From: Clostridiales bacterium
GTDB lineage: Bacteria; Bacillota; Clostridia; Oscillospirales; Acutalibacteraceae
Direction: 5' to 3'
Length of the DNA stretch: 64,000 nucleotides
NCBI GenBank assembly: GCA_024684435.1
Contig: JAIKWV010000021.1
Location: 1 to 64,000, forward strand
The notes beneath the pieces are model-generated. The model was not told the origin of the DNA, did no database searches, and saw nothing but the letters and a program-made list of their open reading frames with translations. A program made the translations under genes and the position numbers. Of this stretch, positions 24,740 to 33,026 are shown in pieces. Position 1 is the first letter of the stretch, and the number at the start of each line of letters is the position of its first letter.

Positions 24740-25708
24740 TTATATGTCAAAATAGCTTTGAACGACTTTAGGCAGAGAGCCGAACAGCATACGGAAAAAG
24801 GCTACCAGCTTGGCAAAGAAGCCTGTTTTGACATTGACTTTTTCCACGCCTGATTCCGCCAGCGTCTTGCCGTCCTTAATGTATTTCACCTGAACGGTAA
24901 AGGATTTTGTCGCTTTGGTCACGGTGCAGCTGTCTCCCGTGTCGGCGTCCTTTCCGTCAATAAACCAATGAACAGCCGCGCCGGAGACTGCGTTCTTGAC
25001 CTCCGCTTTAAAGGTTTTTGTGGTCTTATAGTCAACGGTCTTGTTGGCGGTAAAGTTTTTGATGTTGACGTGGTTTGCTCCGAATCCTTCTCAAACTGCG
25101 CCGTAAACGTCAAATCGTTTGCCGGCATTGCGGCTGGTATCTCCGGAGTCCAGCCCTTGAAGGTGTAACCCTCCTTCACCGGGTCGGCGGGCTTGGAAGA
25201 ATCATAGCTCCAGGCATTATTTATCTTCTGACCGTTACACACGGCATCGCATCTGATCTGATCGATCATTATTTTGCCTGACGTTTTGTCCCCGACCGTG
25301 CACTTGAACTGCATCAGCTCTGTGGGATCGCTGCTTGAATAATCGCACAAGCGGATGGCTAAAGCTCTTTGATTGTTGTCAAACGACGGAGCGACGGGGG
25401 GCGGTAATTTTTGAGCCTAACGAGCGACTCAGTGCGGCCAGTTCGCTTTCGGAAAGCGGAATGAAGGTCAATCCCTCGGGGATCGGGAAGTTAACAAAAA
25501 GCTGATTCAAATCACTGACCGGACCGATCGACAGCGTGTAGGTGATCGTCTCGCCGGGCGCGACTGTCGTTTTGTCAGGTACGATGATGACCTCCAGTGC
25601 TTCCTGGGCGCAGGCAGGTATGCACAACCCGCCGAGACCCGGCAGCACAAACAGCACCGCCAGAAAAACGGATAAAAACTTTTTTGTGATCTTCACAAGA
25701 ACAACCAC
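24740..25708 (-). pseudogene. Surface protein with InlB-type repeat, two frameshifts
   Basis: Three consecutive frames make one protein. A signal peptide and an adhesion-like beta domain come first (25708-25402). Then a middle part carries a Listeria/Bacteroides (InlB) repeat EGYTFKGWTPEIPA (about 25180). The last part (HWFIDGKDADTGDS to the end) closes with FFAKLVAFFRMLFGSLPKVV. The first shift is at a G6 tract (25396-25401), where removing one base restores the frame into APSFDNNQRALAIRLCDYSS. The second is at about 25078-25084, where one base is missing. The two shifts cancel, so the total length is divisible by three. Either the gene is broken, the G6 tract is a phase switch, or the assembly has indel errors. 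Confidence 0.8.
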
Positions 25709-25885
25709 TTCCGCTATTCCGCTATTATTGATTTTATGATACCACAGTTTACCAAAGCATACAAGTATTTAAAAAATAAGAAATAAATGCCGAATTTTGT
25801 AAAAAATGCAAAAATGAAACTTGCAAGCATTGCTTAATATGATCCTCTTTTACACTCCATTCTAAACTCCGGTTTTTCATATAAT

Positions 25886-25913
25886 ATCCGACCGGGCAGA
25901 ATGCTTTGCCGAA
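25886..25913. repeat. Possible third copy of the dispersed hairpin core
   Basis: ATCCG, then GGGCAGA-ATGCTTTGCCGAA, resembles the core of the elements at 9703 and 18799, but the outer stem is not intact. The 379 bases between 25709 and 26087 otherwise hold only AT-rich DNA ahead of the GGDEF gene. Confidence 0.35.
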
Positions 25914-26087
25914 TTTGACTCATATTTTTCAGATATTCCCGGTTGGTAATGGCACAATTTTTTGCTGCCTTAAATTTTTTGCTATTTTATTGTTATAATT
26001 TCTTGCTATTTTTTAAATTTTATGTTAATATAAAATTTATTGAAAAAAATACATTTGTCCTTCCGGACGGAAAGGTTTTGCGCAAAA

Positions 26088-27210
26088 ATGGACGTTCGCT
26101 CGGTCTACATCACAAACTTCATAGGTATTTCCATACTGCTGATACTCCTTTACGCTTCCCGCGCAAAGATACTGCGGCACCGTACGGAGGACAGGATATT
26201 TTCTTTCCTCGTTATCGGCGTTACGGTAGGTTCACTGATGGAAATGTTCACATATCTGATCGACGGCAAGCTGTTTTTCGGGGCGAGGATATTCAACTAT
26301 ATTGCCAACACTTACATTTTTTCATTCAATATGCTGCTTCCCTTCTTTCTGCTTGTTTATGTGGATCTCTGCCTTTACGGCGACAAATCAAGAATAGTCA
26401 AGCGGTATAAACCGCAGATAATTATAGGAGCTGTCATGCTCCTGGTAAATATCGTAAACTATTTTGTTCCGATATCCTACTATGTAACAGAGCAGAATTT
26501 ATATGAGCGCAGGCCATTCGGCTATGTTTATTACGCTGTCATAGTTTACTACTGCCTGACTATACTGTTTATTTTGCGGCGTTATAACAAAGAATACGGG
26601 ACACGGAGTTTTCTGAATTTTTATATGTTTCTGATCCCGGTCATCGTAGGTATAGGTCTGCAGTTCATGTTCTTCGGTTTGTCCCTTGCCTGGCTTGCCT
26701 CCGCCATCGGACTTACCGGTCTGTTTATGATGCAGCAGAACGAGGCAGCCTACATAGATTCCCTGGTAGAAACATACAACAGGCAATATCTGGATCATAT
26801 CCTTTCGGCGTGGATACGCCGCGGCTATAAATTTACCGGGATCATGCTCGACATAGACAATTTTAAAAATATCAACGATCAGTTCGGTCATACCGAGGGT
26901 GACAAGGCGCTGAAAACTCTTGCGGATATATTGAAGTCCTCATGCAAAGACCATGAATGGATATTCCGGTTTGCCGGGGATGAGTTCATAGTTCTCAAGC
27001 TTACCCTCTCCCCCGACGAGCTCACGTCCTATATGGATGAAGTGAACAGACAAATAGCGGAACAAAAACAAGAAAAATCCCGGCTACAATCTGTCCGTTT
27101 CTTACGGCGTCAGCTTCTTTGATAACGGGAACGTTGATTCGTTTATGAAAGAAATGGACAAAAGGATGTATGAAATGAAAGAAGCAAATCACAGAGGTGC
27201 AGCGGTATGA
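26088..27210 (+). pseudogene. Membrane GGDEF protein (diguanylate cyclase type), frameshifted
   Basis: A membrane sensor with about seven hydrophobic segments (residues 5-225) and a C-terminal GGDEF domain. The domain has LDIDNFKNINDQFGHTEGD (about 262-280) and the active-site loop FAGDEF (about 307), so AGDEF replaces GGDEF, a variant found in active enzymes. The frame breaks at an A5 run (27064-27068). Dropping one A gives NPGYNLSVSYGVSFF and a normal family C-terminus ending at 27210, about 373 residues. I chose the start at 26088 because the upstream ATG at 26040 lacks a ribosome site. It would make c-di-GMP. The indel may be a real mutation, slippage or a sequencing error. Confidence 0.8.
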
Positions 27211-27259
27211 CGGTGTGACAGAAATATATTATTACAAATAAATAATTTGCAAAAAATCG

Positions 27260-27287
27260 AGCTGTCCTTTGGGGCAGCTTTTTTGTA
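27260..27287 (+). terminator. Terminator after the GGDEF gene
   Basis: AGCTG-CC pairs with GG-CAGCT around TTTG, followed by a T-run. It lies 50 bp after the stop codon and separates the GGDEF gene from the PTS operon. Confidence 0.75.
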
Positions 27288-27380
27288 TATATTTTTTTGT
27301 ATATATTTATGAAAACTTAAAATAATTTTTATGCTTTAGTGTCAAAACTATCGGCAATGTGTATCAGAATTTTTTGTATG

Positions 27381-27445
27381 AACAATTTTTATTGTATATT
27401 TTAAGCAAAAAATTGTTGATTATTTAATAATATATATGATATAAT
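27381..27445 (+). promoter_or_regulatory. PTS operon promoter with palindrome
   Basis: -35 TTGATT (27416-27421) and -10 TATAAT (27440-27445) are spaced by 18 bp. Directly upstream, AACAATTTTT (27381-27390) and AAAAATTGTT (27408-27417) are exact inverted repeats, and the second touches the -35. This could be the site of a sucrose-operon regulator, but no regulator gene is in this locus. Confidence 0.55.
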
Positions 27446-27513
27446 GATACCGTTGTATGAGCTCCGGCTTGTACAGCAAGAAGAATAATTTAAAACACAA
27501 AAGGAGGAGTATG

Positions 27514-29406
27514 ATGGACTACAATAAGTGCGCAAAGGAAATACTTGCTGCGATCGGCGGCAAAGATAACCTTATCAGCGGCGCTCACTGCGCCACACGT
27601 CTCAGGCTTGTAATAGCCGACAACGGAAAGGTAAAAAAATCGGTACTCGAAAATATTGACGGTGTAAAAGGCGTATTTGAGGCTGCCGGTCAGCTTCAGA
27701 TCATCATCGGCACAGGAACCGTAAACAAGGTGTACGATGAATTTGTCAAACTGGCGGGCATCTCCGCGGCTTCAAAAGACGATGTCAAAAAAGCCGCGGC
27801 TTCCAAAGCGCCGTGGTATAAAAAAGCAATAAAGACCCTGGGAGATATTTTTGTTCCGATAATCCCGGCTATCGTTGCAACAGGTCTTCTGTGCGGACTT
27901 CTCGGAGGTTTGTCAAAAGCCTTCCCGAATTTTGCCAATACACAAATATTTACCCTGCTTGATATGTTCTCAAATGCGGCTCTTACCTTCCTGCCGATCC
28001 TCATTGCGGTAAGCGCGGCAAAGATATTCGGCGCAAACGTTTATCTCGGCGCCGTTATCGGTATGATAATGATCCACCCGAATCTTATAAATGCATGGTC
28101 GGTTGGCGACGGAACGAACCTTCCCACCCTTTGGTCATGGTTCGGCGCATGGAACATACACGCAACCGGTTATCAGGGACACGTTATCCCTGTGGTTATT
28201 GCGGTGCTGATCCTTTCCATTATAGAAAAATGGTTGCACAGGCACGTTCCTGAAATGTTTGATCTGTTCGTCACTCCCCTTGTTTCTGTTCTGATAACCG
28301 GTTTCCTTACCATGACCGTTATTGGTCCGGTATTTTCCCAGCTTGAAACATGGGTGCTCACCGGCGCAAAATGGCTGATCTCCATACCGTTTGGAATAGG
28401 CTCGTTCCTGATGGGCGCGGCATATGCTCCCACGGTAGTCGCGGGCGTACATCATATGTACAACGCCATTGAGCTTTCAATGCTTGCCGCCAACGGACAA
28501 AATATCTGGATGCCCATTGCCACCGCCGCAAATGTCGCGCAGGGTGCGGCTGCTCTTGCGGTAGGCTTCAAGACCCGCAACAAGAAGATAAAGTCCATGG
28601 CTCTTCCCGCTTCTCTTTCAGCGTTTTTAGGCATTACGGAGCCTGCTATCTTCGGCGTAAACCTTCGTTTTGTCAAGCCCCTTATCGCCGGTATGATCGG
28701 CGGCGCCTGCGGCGCTGCTGTGGCATCTATCATGGGTGTATATGCCACCGCGAACGGCGTTACAGGCGTATTCGGTTTCCTCATCACTACAGAGAGCTTC
28801 TTCGGTTATCTGCTGACTTTCGTTGTGGCGACAGTCGTAGCGTTTGTGGTGTCATGGATAATTTACCGTGACAAAGACGAGGAGGCTGAGGAAGCGCCTG
28901 AGGCGGAAAGCTCTTCCGACGACGTGGAAGTAAAAGCCGCGGAAGAATATGACGACTCCTTCGTATATTCTCCCCTCAAGGGCAAGGCTGTCCTCATGGC
29001 TGACGTTCCCGACGAAACCTTTGCAACGGACGTTCTCGGAATGGGCGCCGCGGTTGACCCCAGTGAGGGAAAAGTGGTAGCGCCTGCGGACGGAGAGGTC
29101 ACAACTCTGTTTGACACGAATCACGCTATAGGTCTGACCCTTGATAACGGCATGGAACTGCTTATACATGTGGGTATCAATACCGTTGAGCTTAATGGTG
29201 AAGGCTATAAATCTTATGTTTCAGAGGGCGACAGGGTCACACGCGGTCAGACGCTCATAACCTTTGATATCCCGCTGATACAGAGTAAAGGCTACAAAAC
29301 CGTTACCCCTGTAATAATCACAAATCCCGACGACTTCAAGAGCATTGTCAAAGCTGCGGACGGAGATGTTGGCTTCCTTGACAAGCTCATCAGCACAGAG
29401 AAATGA
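27514..29406 (+). CDS. PTS sucrose-type EIIBCA
   Basis: A 630-residue permease that imports and phosphorylates a sugar, most likely sucrose given the adjoining GH32 enzyme. Domains in order: EIIB (residues 1-80) with the phosphocysteine in GAHCATRLRL; EIIC membrane domain (about 100-455, GLCGLLGGLSKAF, then GITEPAIFGVN); an acidic linker; and EIIA of the glucose class (about 480-630) with the active histidine in LLIHVGINTVEL (about 551). The start at 27514 is 6 bases after AGGAGG; an ATG one codon earlier is too close. It heads an operon with the GH32 hydrolase, HPr and enzyme I, so the phosphate chain is encoded in one place. Trehalose or beta-glucoside specificity is less likely. Confidence 0.9.
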   Translation: MDYNKCAKEILAAIGGKDNLISGAHCATRLRLVIADNGKVKKSVLENIDGVKGVFEAAGQLQIIIGTGTVNKVYDEFVKLAGISAASKDDVKKAAASKAPWYKKAIKTLGDIFVPIIPAIVATGLLCGLLGGLSKAFPNFANTQIFTLLDMFSNAALTFLPILIAVSAAKIFGANVYLGAVIGMIMIHPNLINAWSVGDGTNLPTLWSWFGAWNIHATGYQGHVIPVVIAVLILSIIEKWLHRHVPEMFDLFVTPLVSVLITGFLTMTVIGPVFSQLETWVLTGAKWLISIPFGIGSFLMGAAYAPTVVAGVHHMYNAIELSMLAANGQNIWMPIATAANVAQGAAALAVGFKTRNKKIKSMALPASLSAFLGITEPAIFGVNLRFVKPLIAGMIGGACGAAVASIMGVYATANGVTGVFGFLITTESFFGYLLTFVVATVVAFVVSWIIYRDKDEEAEEAPEAESSSDDVEVKAAEEYDDSFVYSPLKGKAVLMADVPDETFATDVLGMGAAVDPSEGKVVAPADGEVTTLFDTNHAIGLTLDNGMELLIHVGINTVELNGEGYKSYVSEGDRVTRGQTLITFDIPLIQSKGYKTVTPVIITNPDDFKSIVKAADGDVGFLDKLISTEK

Positions 29407-29431
29407 GAGTTCATGGAGTGACCTTTGCATT

Positions 29432-30772
29432 ATGAAAAACGATTACAGACAAAAGCTGCACCTTGAGCCGCGTAAAGGCTGGCTCAATGATCCAAACGGG
29501 CTTTGTTTCTTCAACGGAGCGTACCATGTGTATTTCCAGTACGCTCCGGAAAGCCCCTTGGGAAAAGGCGGAAAATGCTGGGGACATTTTGAAAGTCCGG
29601 ATCTGCTGAATTGGACTTTTACCGGTACGGTGCTGTTCCCCGACTGCCCCGATGACCGCAGCGGAGTATATTCAGGCTGCGGCTTTGTAAAGAACGATAC
29701 TCTGTATCTCTTCTACACGGGCAATGTCAAAGAGGAAGGCGACCACGATTACATAACCTCGGGACGCGGCGCGAATGTGATAATGGTGACCACAAAAGAC
29801 GGTCACAATATGAGCAAAAAGAAGACCCTTCTTCGCAACGCCGACTACCCGGATTACTGTTCCTGCCACGTCCGGGACCCGAAGGTATGGAAAGAAGCCG
29901 GACGTTATCATATGGTACTCGGCGCAAGGACCCTTGACAGCAAGGGCTGTGTGCTTTACTACGTTTCTGACGACCTTGAAAACTGGGAGTACGACAAGAC
30001 GGTTTACGGCGGTGACGGCAGCTTCATGTGGGAGTGTCCCGACGCCTTTGCCCTTGGAGGGAACAGTTATCTGAGCGTATCTCCCCAGGGCATACCGCCG
30101 GAGAAGTACAGGTATCAGAACGTTTACAGCTCGGGATATTTCACCATGAACGGCGATGTGCCGGGAGAATACCGGGAATGGGATATCGGATTCGACTTTT
30201 ATGCGCCCCAGACCTTTGACGCGCCGGACGGCAGAAAGATAATAATAGGCTGGGAAGGTATCGGTGATATTCCATATACCAACCCGACCACTGATCTCGG
30301 TTGGCAGCACTGCCTCACTATACCCCGTGAGCTTTCGGCAAGAGAGGACGGAGCAATACTTCAGACGCCTGTAAGAGAGATCGAAAAGCTAAGAAAAGCA
30401 AAGAAGACCGTCAAATCGGGGGAAAAGGAAAAAGTATCGCTTCCCTTTGAGTTCACAGCGGATATCAACAGTGATTTTGAGCTGATCTTTTCAAACATAC
30501 TTAAGATCACATACCGCGGTGATGAGCTCTCCCTTGTTTTTACCGATGAAAGCGCAGGCTGCGGCAGAACAGAGCGTTTTGCCGGGCTGACCGAATGCAG
30601 GAACATCCGCGTCATAGCCGATATGTCCTCTGTGGAGATATTTGCAAACAACGGCGAGACGGTAATGTCCTCAAGGATGTATCCCGGGGACACGGACATC
30701 GTTATATCTGCGTCCGGTTCGGAAGGCTTGCTGTATCAGCTTGACGGAATGAAGATCACATATAATGAATGA
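29432..30772 (+). CDS. Sucrose-6-phosphate hydrolase, GH32
   Basis: A 446-residue cytoplasmic enzyme that splits sucrose 6-phosphate, delivered by the PTS, into glucose 6-phosphate and fructose. The nucleophile aspartate is in WLNDPNG (residues 17-23). The transition-state stabiliser is in VRDPKVW (about 147), and the acid/base glutamate is in WECPDAF (about 200). The five-bladed propeller is followed by the C-terminal beta-sandwich (about 330-446, with VEIFANNGE). The start follows the PTS gene by 25 bp; the ribosome site GGAG is rather far upstream (about 13 bases). The presence of EIIBCA upstream argues for sucrose phosphate over free fructans. Confidence 0.92.
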   Translation: MKNDYRQKLHLEPRKGWLNDPNGLCFFNGAYHVYFQYAPESPLGKGGKCWGHFESPDLLNWTFTGTVLFPDCPDDRSGVYSGCGFVKNDTLYLFYTGNVKEEGDHDYITSGRGANVIMVTTKDGHNMSKKKTLLRNADYPDYCSCHVRDPKVWKEAGRYHMVLGARTLDSKGCVLYYVSDDLENWEYDKTVYGGDGSFMWECPDAFALGGNSYLSVSPQGIPPEKYRYQNVYSSGYFTMNGDVPGEYREWDIGFDFYAPQTFDAPDGRKIIIGWEGIGDIPYTNPTTDLGWQHCLTIPRELSAREDGAILQTPVREIEKLRKAKKTVKSGEKEKVSLPFEFTADINSDFELIFSNILKITYRGDELSLVFTDESAGCGRTERFAGLTECRNIRVIADMSSVEIFANNGETVMSSRMYPGDTDIVISASGSEGLLYQLDGMKITYNE

Positions 30773-30868
30773 TCCCCGCAGGCACTGTAAAAAACGGTTA
30801 TATCGCATCTTATCGATCCATGATCAGACGCGAAAAAATACATTTAAATTATGAAAGGAAAAAATACA

Positions 30869-31129
30869 ATGAAAGAATTTTCTTACACCATCAAAGACGA
30901 GATAGGCATCCACGCAAGACCCGCAGGCAACCTTGTAAAGCTTGTAAAAGGTTTTACAAGCGCCGTTACCATTGAAAAAGAAAGCAAGCCCGCTGTTAAC
31001 GCAACAGCTTTGATGAAGCTTATGAGCCTCGGCGTAAAGTGCGGCGATACGGTAAAGTTCACCGTTCAGGGCGATGATGAGGACGCAGCTGCAAAGGCGA
31101 TCGAAGAATTTATGAACGCTAACCTGTAA
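30869..31129 (+). CDS. HPr phosphocarrier protein lacking the Ser-46 site
   Basis: An 86-residue histidine-containing phosphocarrier that passes phosphate from enzyme I to EIIA. The active His-15 is in GIHARPAG. The usual regulatory segment is K-S-I-M-G-V-M-S, with Ser-46 the target of HPr kinase. Here it reads TALMKLMS, so that serine is an alanine, with a threonine one place earlier. This suggests that the protein cannot act as a CcpA co-repressor through the normal route. The start has AGGA 9 bases upstream; an ATG at 30851 lies in that site region. It is within the PTS operon, 28 bp before enzyme I. Confidence 0.92.
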   Translation: MKEFSYTIKDEIGIHARPAGNLVKLVKGFTSAVTIEKESKPAVNATALMKLMSLGVKCGDTVKFTVQGDDEDAAAKAIEEFMNANL

Positions 31130-31156
31130 TTTTTACTGAAAGGTCAGGTGACGGTT

Positions 31157-32788
31157 ATGACCGTATATAACGGCAAAGGAGTTTACAGCTCTGTTGCTAT
31201 AGGAAAGGCGTCCGTGTTCAAGCGCCGTTCCGCCTCTGTTCCCATGTTGAAAATCGATGACCCCGCAAAAGAAATAGAACGTGTCGAAAACGCAAAAGCT
31301 CTTGCGGTGGAACAGCTTACCGCGATACACGGCAAAGCGCTGAAAGAAGTCGGAGAAACGAACGCCGAGATCTTTGAGATCCATATAATGATGCTTGACG
31401 ATGAGGATTACAATGATTCCATTCGCAGCATCATAGAAAATCAGGGCGTCAATGCCGAGTATGCCGTGTCGGTCACATCCGATAATTTTTCCGAGATGTT
31501 CGCCAGCATGGACGACGCATATATGCAGGCTCGGGCGGCGGATGTCAGGGACATTTCAAACCGACTCATCGCGTGCATGACCGAGGGCTCTGCGGAAAGC
31601 GGCAGCTCCGATGAAAAAGTGATAGTCTGCGCGGATGACCTTGCCCCCAGCGAAACGGTGTCCCTTGACAAGGACAAAGTTCTTGCATTTGTTACCGCTT
31701 ACGGTTCGTCAAATTCTCACACTGCAATACTTGCAAGGAATATGAATATTCCCGCCATAATAGGCGTAGGTGAGGAATTTCTGAAGAATATATCTGACGG
31801 GGATCTCATGATCGTTGACGGACATACCGGAGAAGTTTTTGTTTCCCCCGATGACGAAACGCTGAAGCGGCTTGAAGAAAAGCAGGCTGAAGATATAAAG
31901 AAGAAACAACTCCTTCAGGAGCTGAAAGGCAAAGAGAACGTCACGCTTGACGGTACTGAAGTCAAGATATACGCAAATATCGGCGGTGTGGGCAGCATAG
32001 GCTCTGTGCTTGCCAATGACGCCGGCGGGATAGGACTTTTCAGGAGCGAGTTCCTTTACCTCGAAAGCGATAATTATCCCACTGAAGAGCAGCAGTTTAT
32101 CGCCTACCGCAAGGTCCTTGAGAGCATGGTGGGAAAAAAGGTGATAATAAGGACCCTCGATATAGGCGCGGACAAACAGATAGACTATTTTGATCTTGAA
32201 AAAGAGGAAAATCCCGCCTTGGGATTCCGGGCGATAAGGATATGCCTTACCCGCCCAGAAATATTCAAAACACAGCTTCGCGCGCTTTTCAGAGCGTCGG
32301 CATTCGGAGATCTGGGTATAATGTTCCCGATGATAACCAGTGTGTCAGAAGTGGAAAGCTGCCTGAAAATGTGTGATGAGGTCAAGAAAGAGCTTGCGGA
32401 GGACGGAATAAACTTCAATGAGGATACCGAGATCGGCATCATGATCGAAACTCCCGCCGCCGCGGTGATAAGCGACAAGCTTGCGCCCCTTGTGGATTTC
32501 TTCAGCGTGGGTACAAACGATCTGACCCAGTACACTCTTGCGTGCGACAGGCAGAACGCTAAGCTGGAATCATTTGTTGACACTCACCATGAGGCTGTAC
32601 TCAGACTTATAGAACTCTCTGCGAAGAACGCTCATGAAAACGGCGCGTGGATAGGCATATGCGGCGAGCTTGCCGCGGACCTTACCCTCACTGAAACGTT
32701 CCTGAGAATGGGCATTGACGAGCTTTCCGTTTCTCCCCCATATGTACTCCCCCTCAGAGAAAAAGTTCGCAGCCTCAGGTTGAAATAA
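31157..32788 (+). CDS. ptsI: PTS enzyme I
   Basis: A 543-residue phosphoenolpyruvate-protein phosphotransferase, the first step of the PTS. Segments in order: the N-terminal HPr-binding domain; the swivelling domain with the active histidine in GSSNSHTAILARN (about residue 187); and the PEP-binding barrel with GGIGLFRSEFLYL (about 290), GFRAIRICL (about 355) and FFSVGTNDLTQYTLACDR (about 450). The PTS C-terminal signature is complete. I prefer ATG at 31157, with AGGTG 5 bases upstream, over GTG at 31148, which lies within that site. The gene follows hpr and ends the operon before a terminator. Confidence 0.94.
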   Translation: MTVYNGKGVYSSVAIGKASVFKRRSASVPMLKIDDPAKEIERVENAKALAVEQLTAIHGKALKEVGETNAEIFEIHIMMLDDEDYNDSIRSIIENQGVNAEYAVSVTSDNFSEMFASMDDAYMQARAADVRDISNRLIACMTEGSAESGSSDEKVIVCADDLAPSETVSLDKDKVLAFVTAYGSSNSHTAILARNMNIPAIIGVGEEFLKNISDGDLMIVDGHTGEVFVSPDDETLKRLEEKQAEDIKKKQLLQELKGKENVTLDGTEVKIYANIGGVGSIGSVLANDAGGIGLFRSEFLYLESDNYPTEEQQFIAYRKVLESMVGKKVIIRTLDIGADKQIDYFDLEKEENPALGFRAIRICLTRPEIFKTQLRALFRASAFGDLGIMFPMITSVSEVESCLKMCDEVKKELAEDGINFNEDTEIGIMIETPAAAVISDKLAPLVDFFSVGTNDLTQYTLACDRQNAKLESFVDTHHEAVLRLIELSAKNAHENGAWIGICGELAADLTLTETFLRMGIDELSVSPPYVLPLREKVRSLRLK

Positions 32789-32820
32789 AACAAACTAAAG
32801 TGAGCCTCTAAATATAAAGC

Positions 32821-32858
32821 AGCCCCTGTGATATCTAAATCACAAGGGCTGTTCTTTT
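32821..32858 (+). terminator. Terminator of the PTS operon
   Basis: AGCCC-TGTGAT pairs with ATCACA-GGGCT around ATCTAA, followed by GTTCTTTT. It lies 33 bp after enzyme I. The next 170 bases contain a 12-bp palindrome GGGGAGCTCCCC (32948-32959) but no gene I can support. Confidence 0.8.
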
Positions 32859-33026
32859 GCCGTCGTTAAGCTTCCGCTCCCTATTGCATTGTGTCGCAAA
32901 AGGGTTTGCACGAAGCCGGCTTTGTCTGTATGCAGACGTAAAGCTCCGGGGAGCTCCCCTGCACAAAGATGTGTCGGGGTCGTCATTTATGCAGAGGAGT
33001 TCCCCTGCGGCATACAAACTATTGTT

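Noticed and set aside
32835-33017. 60-codon minus-strand frame after the PTS operon
   Set aside because: It crosses the terminator stem and palindromes and has no ribosome site.
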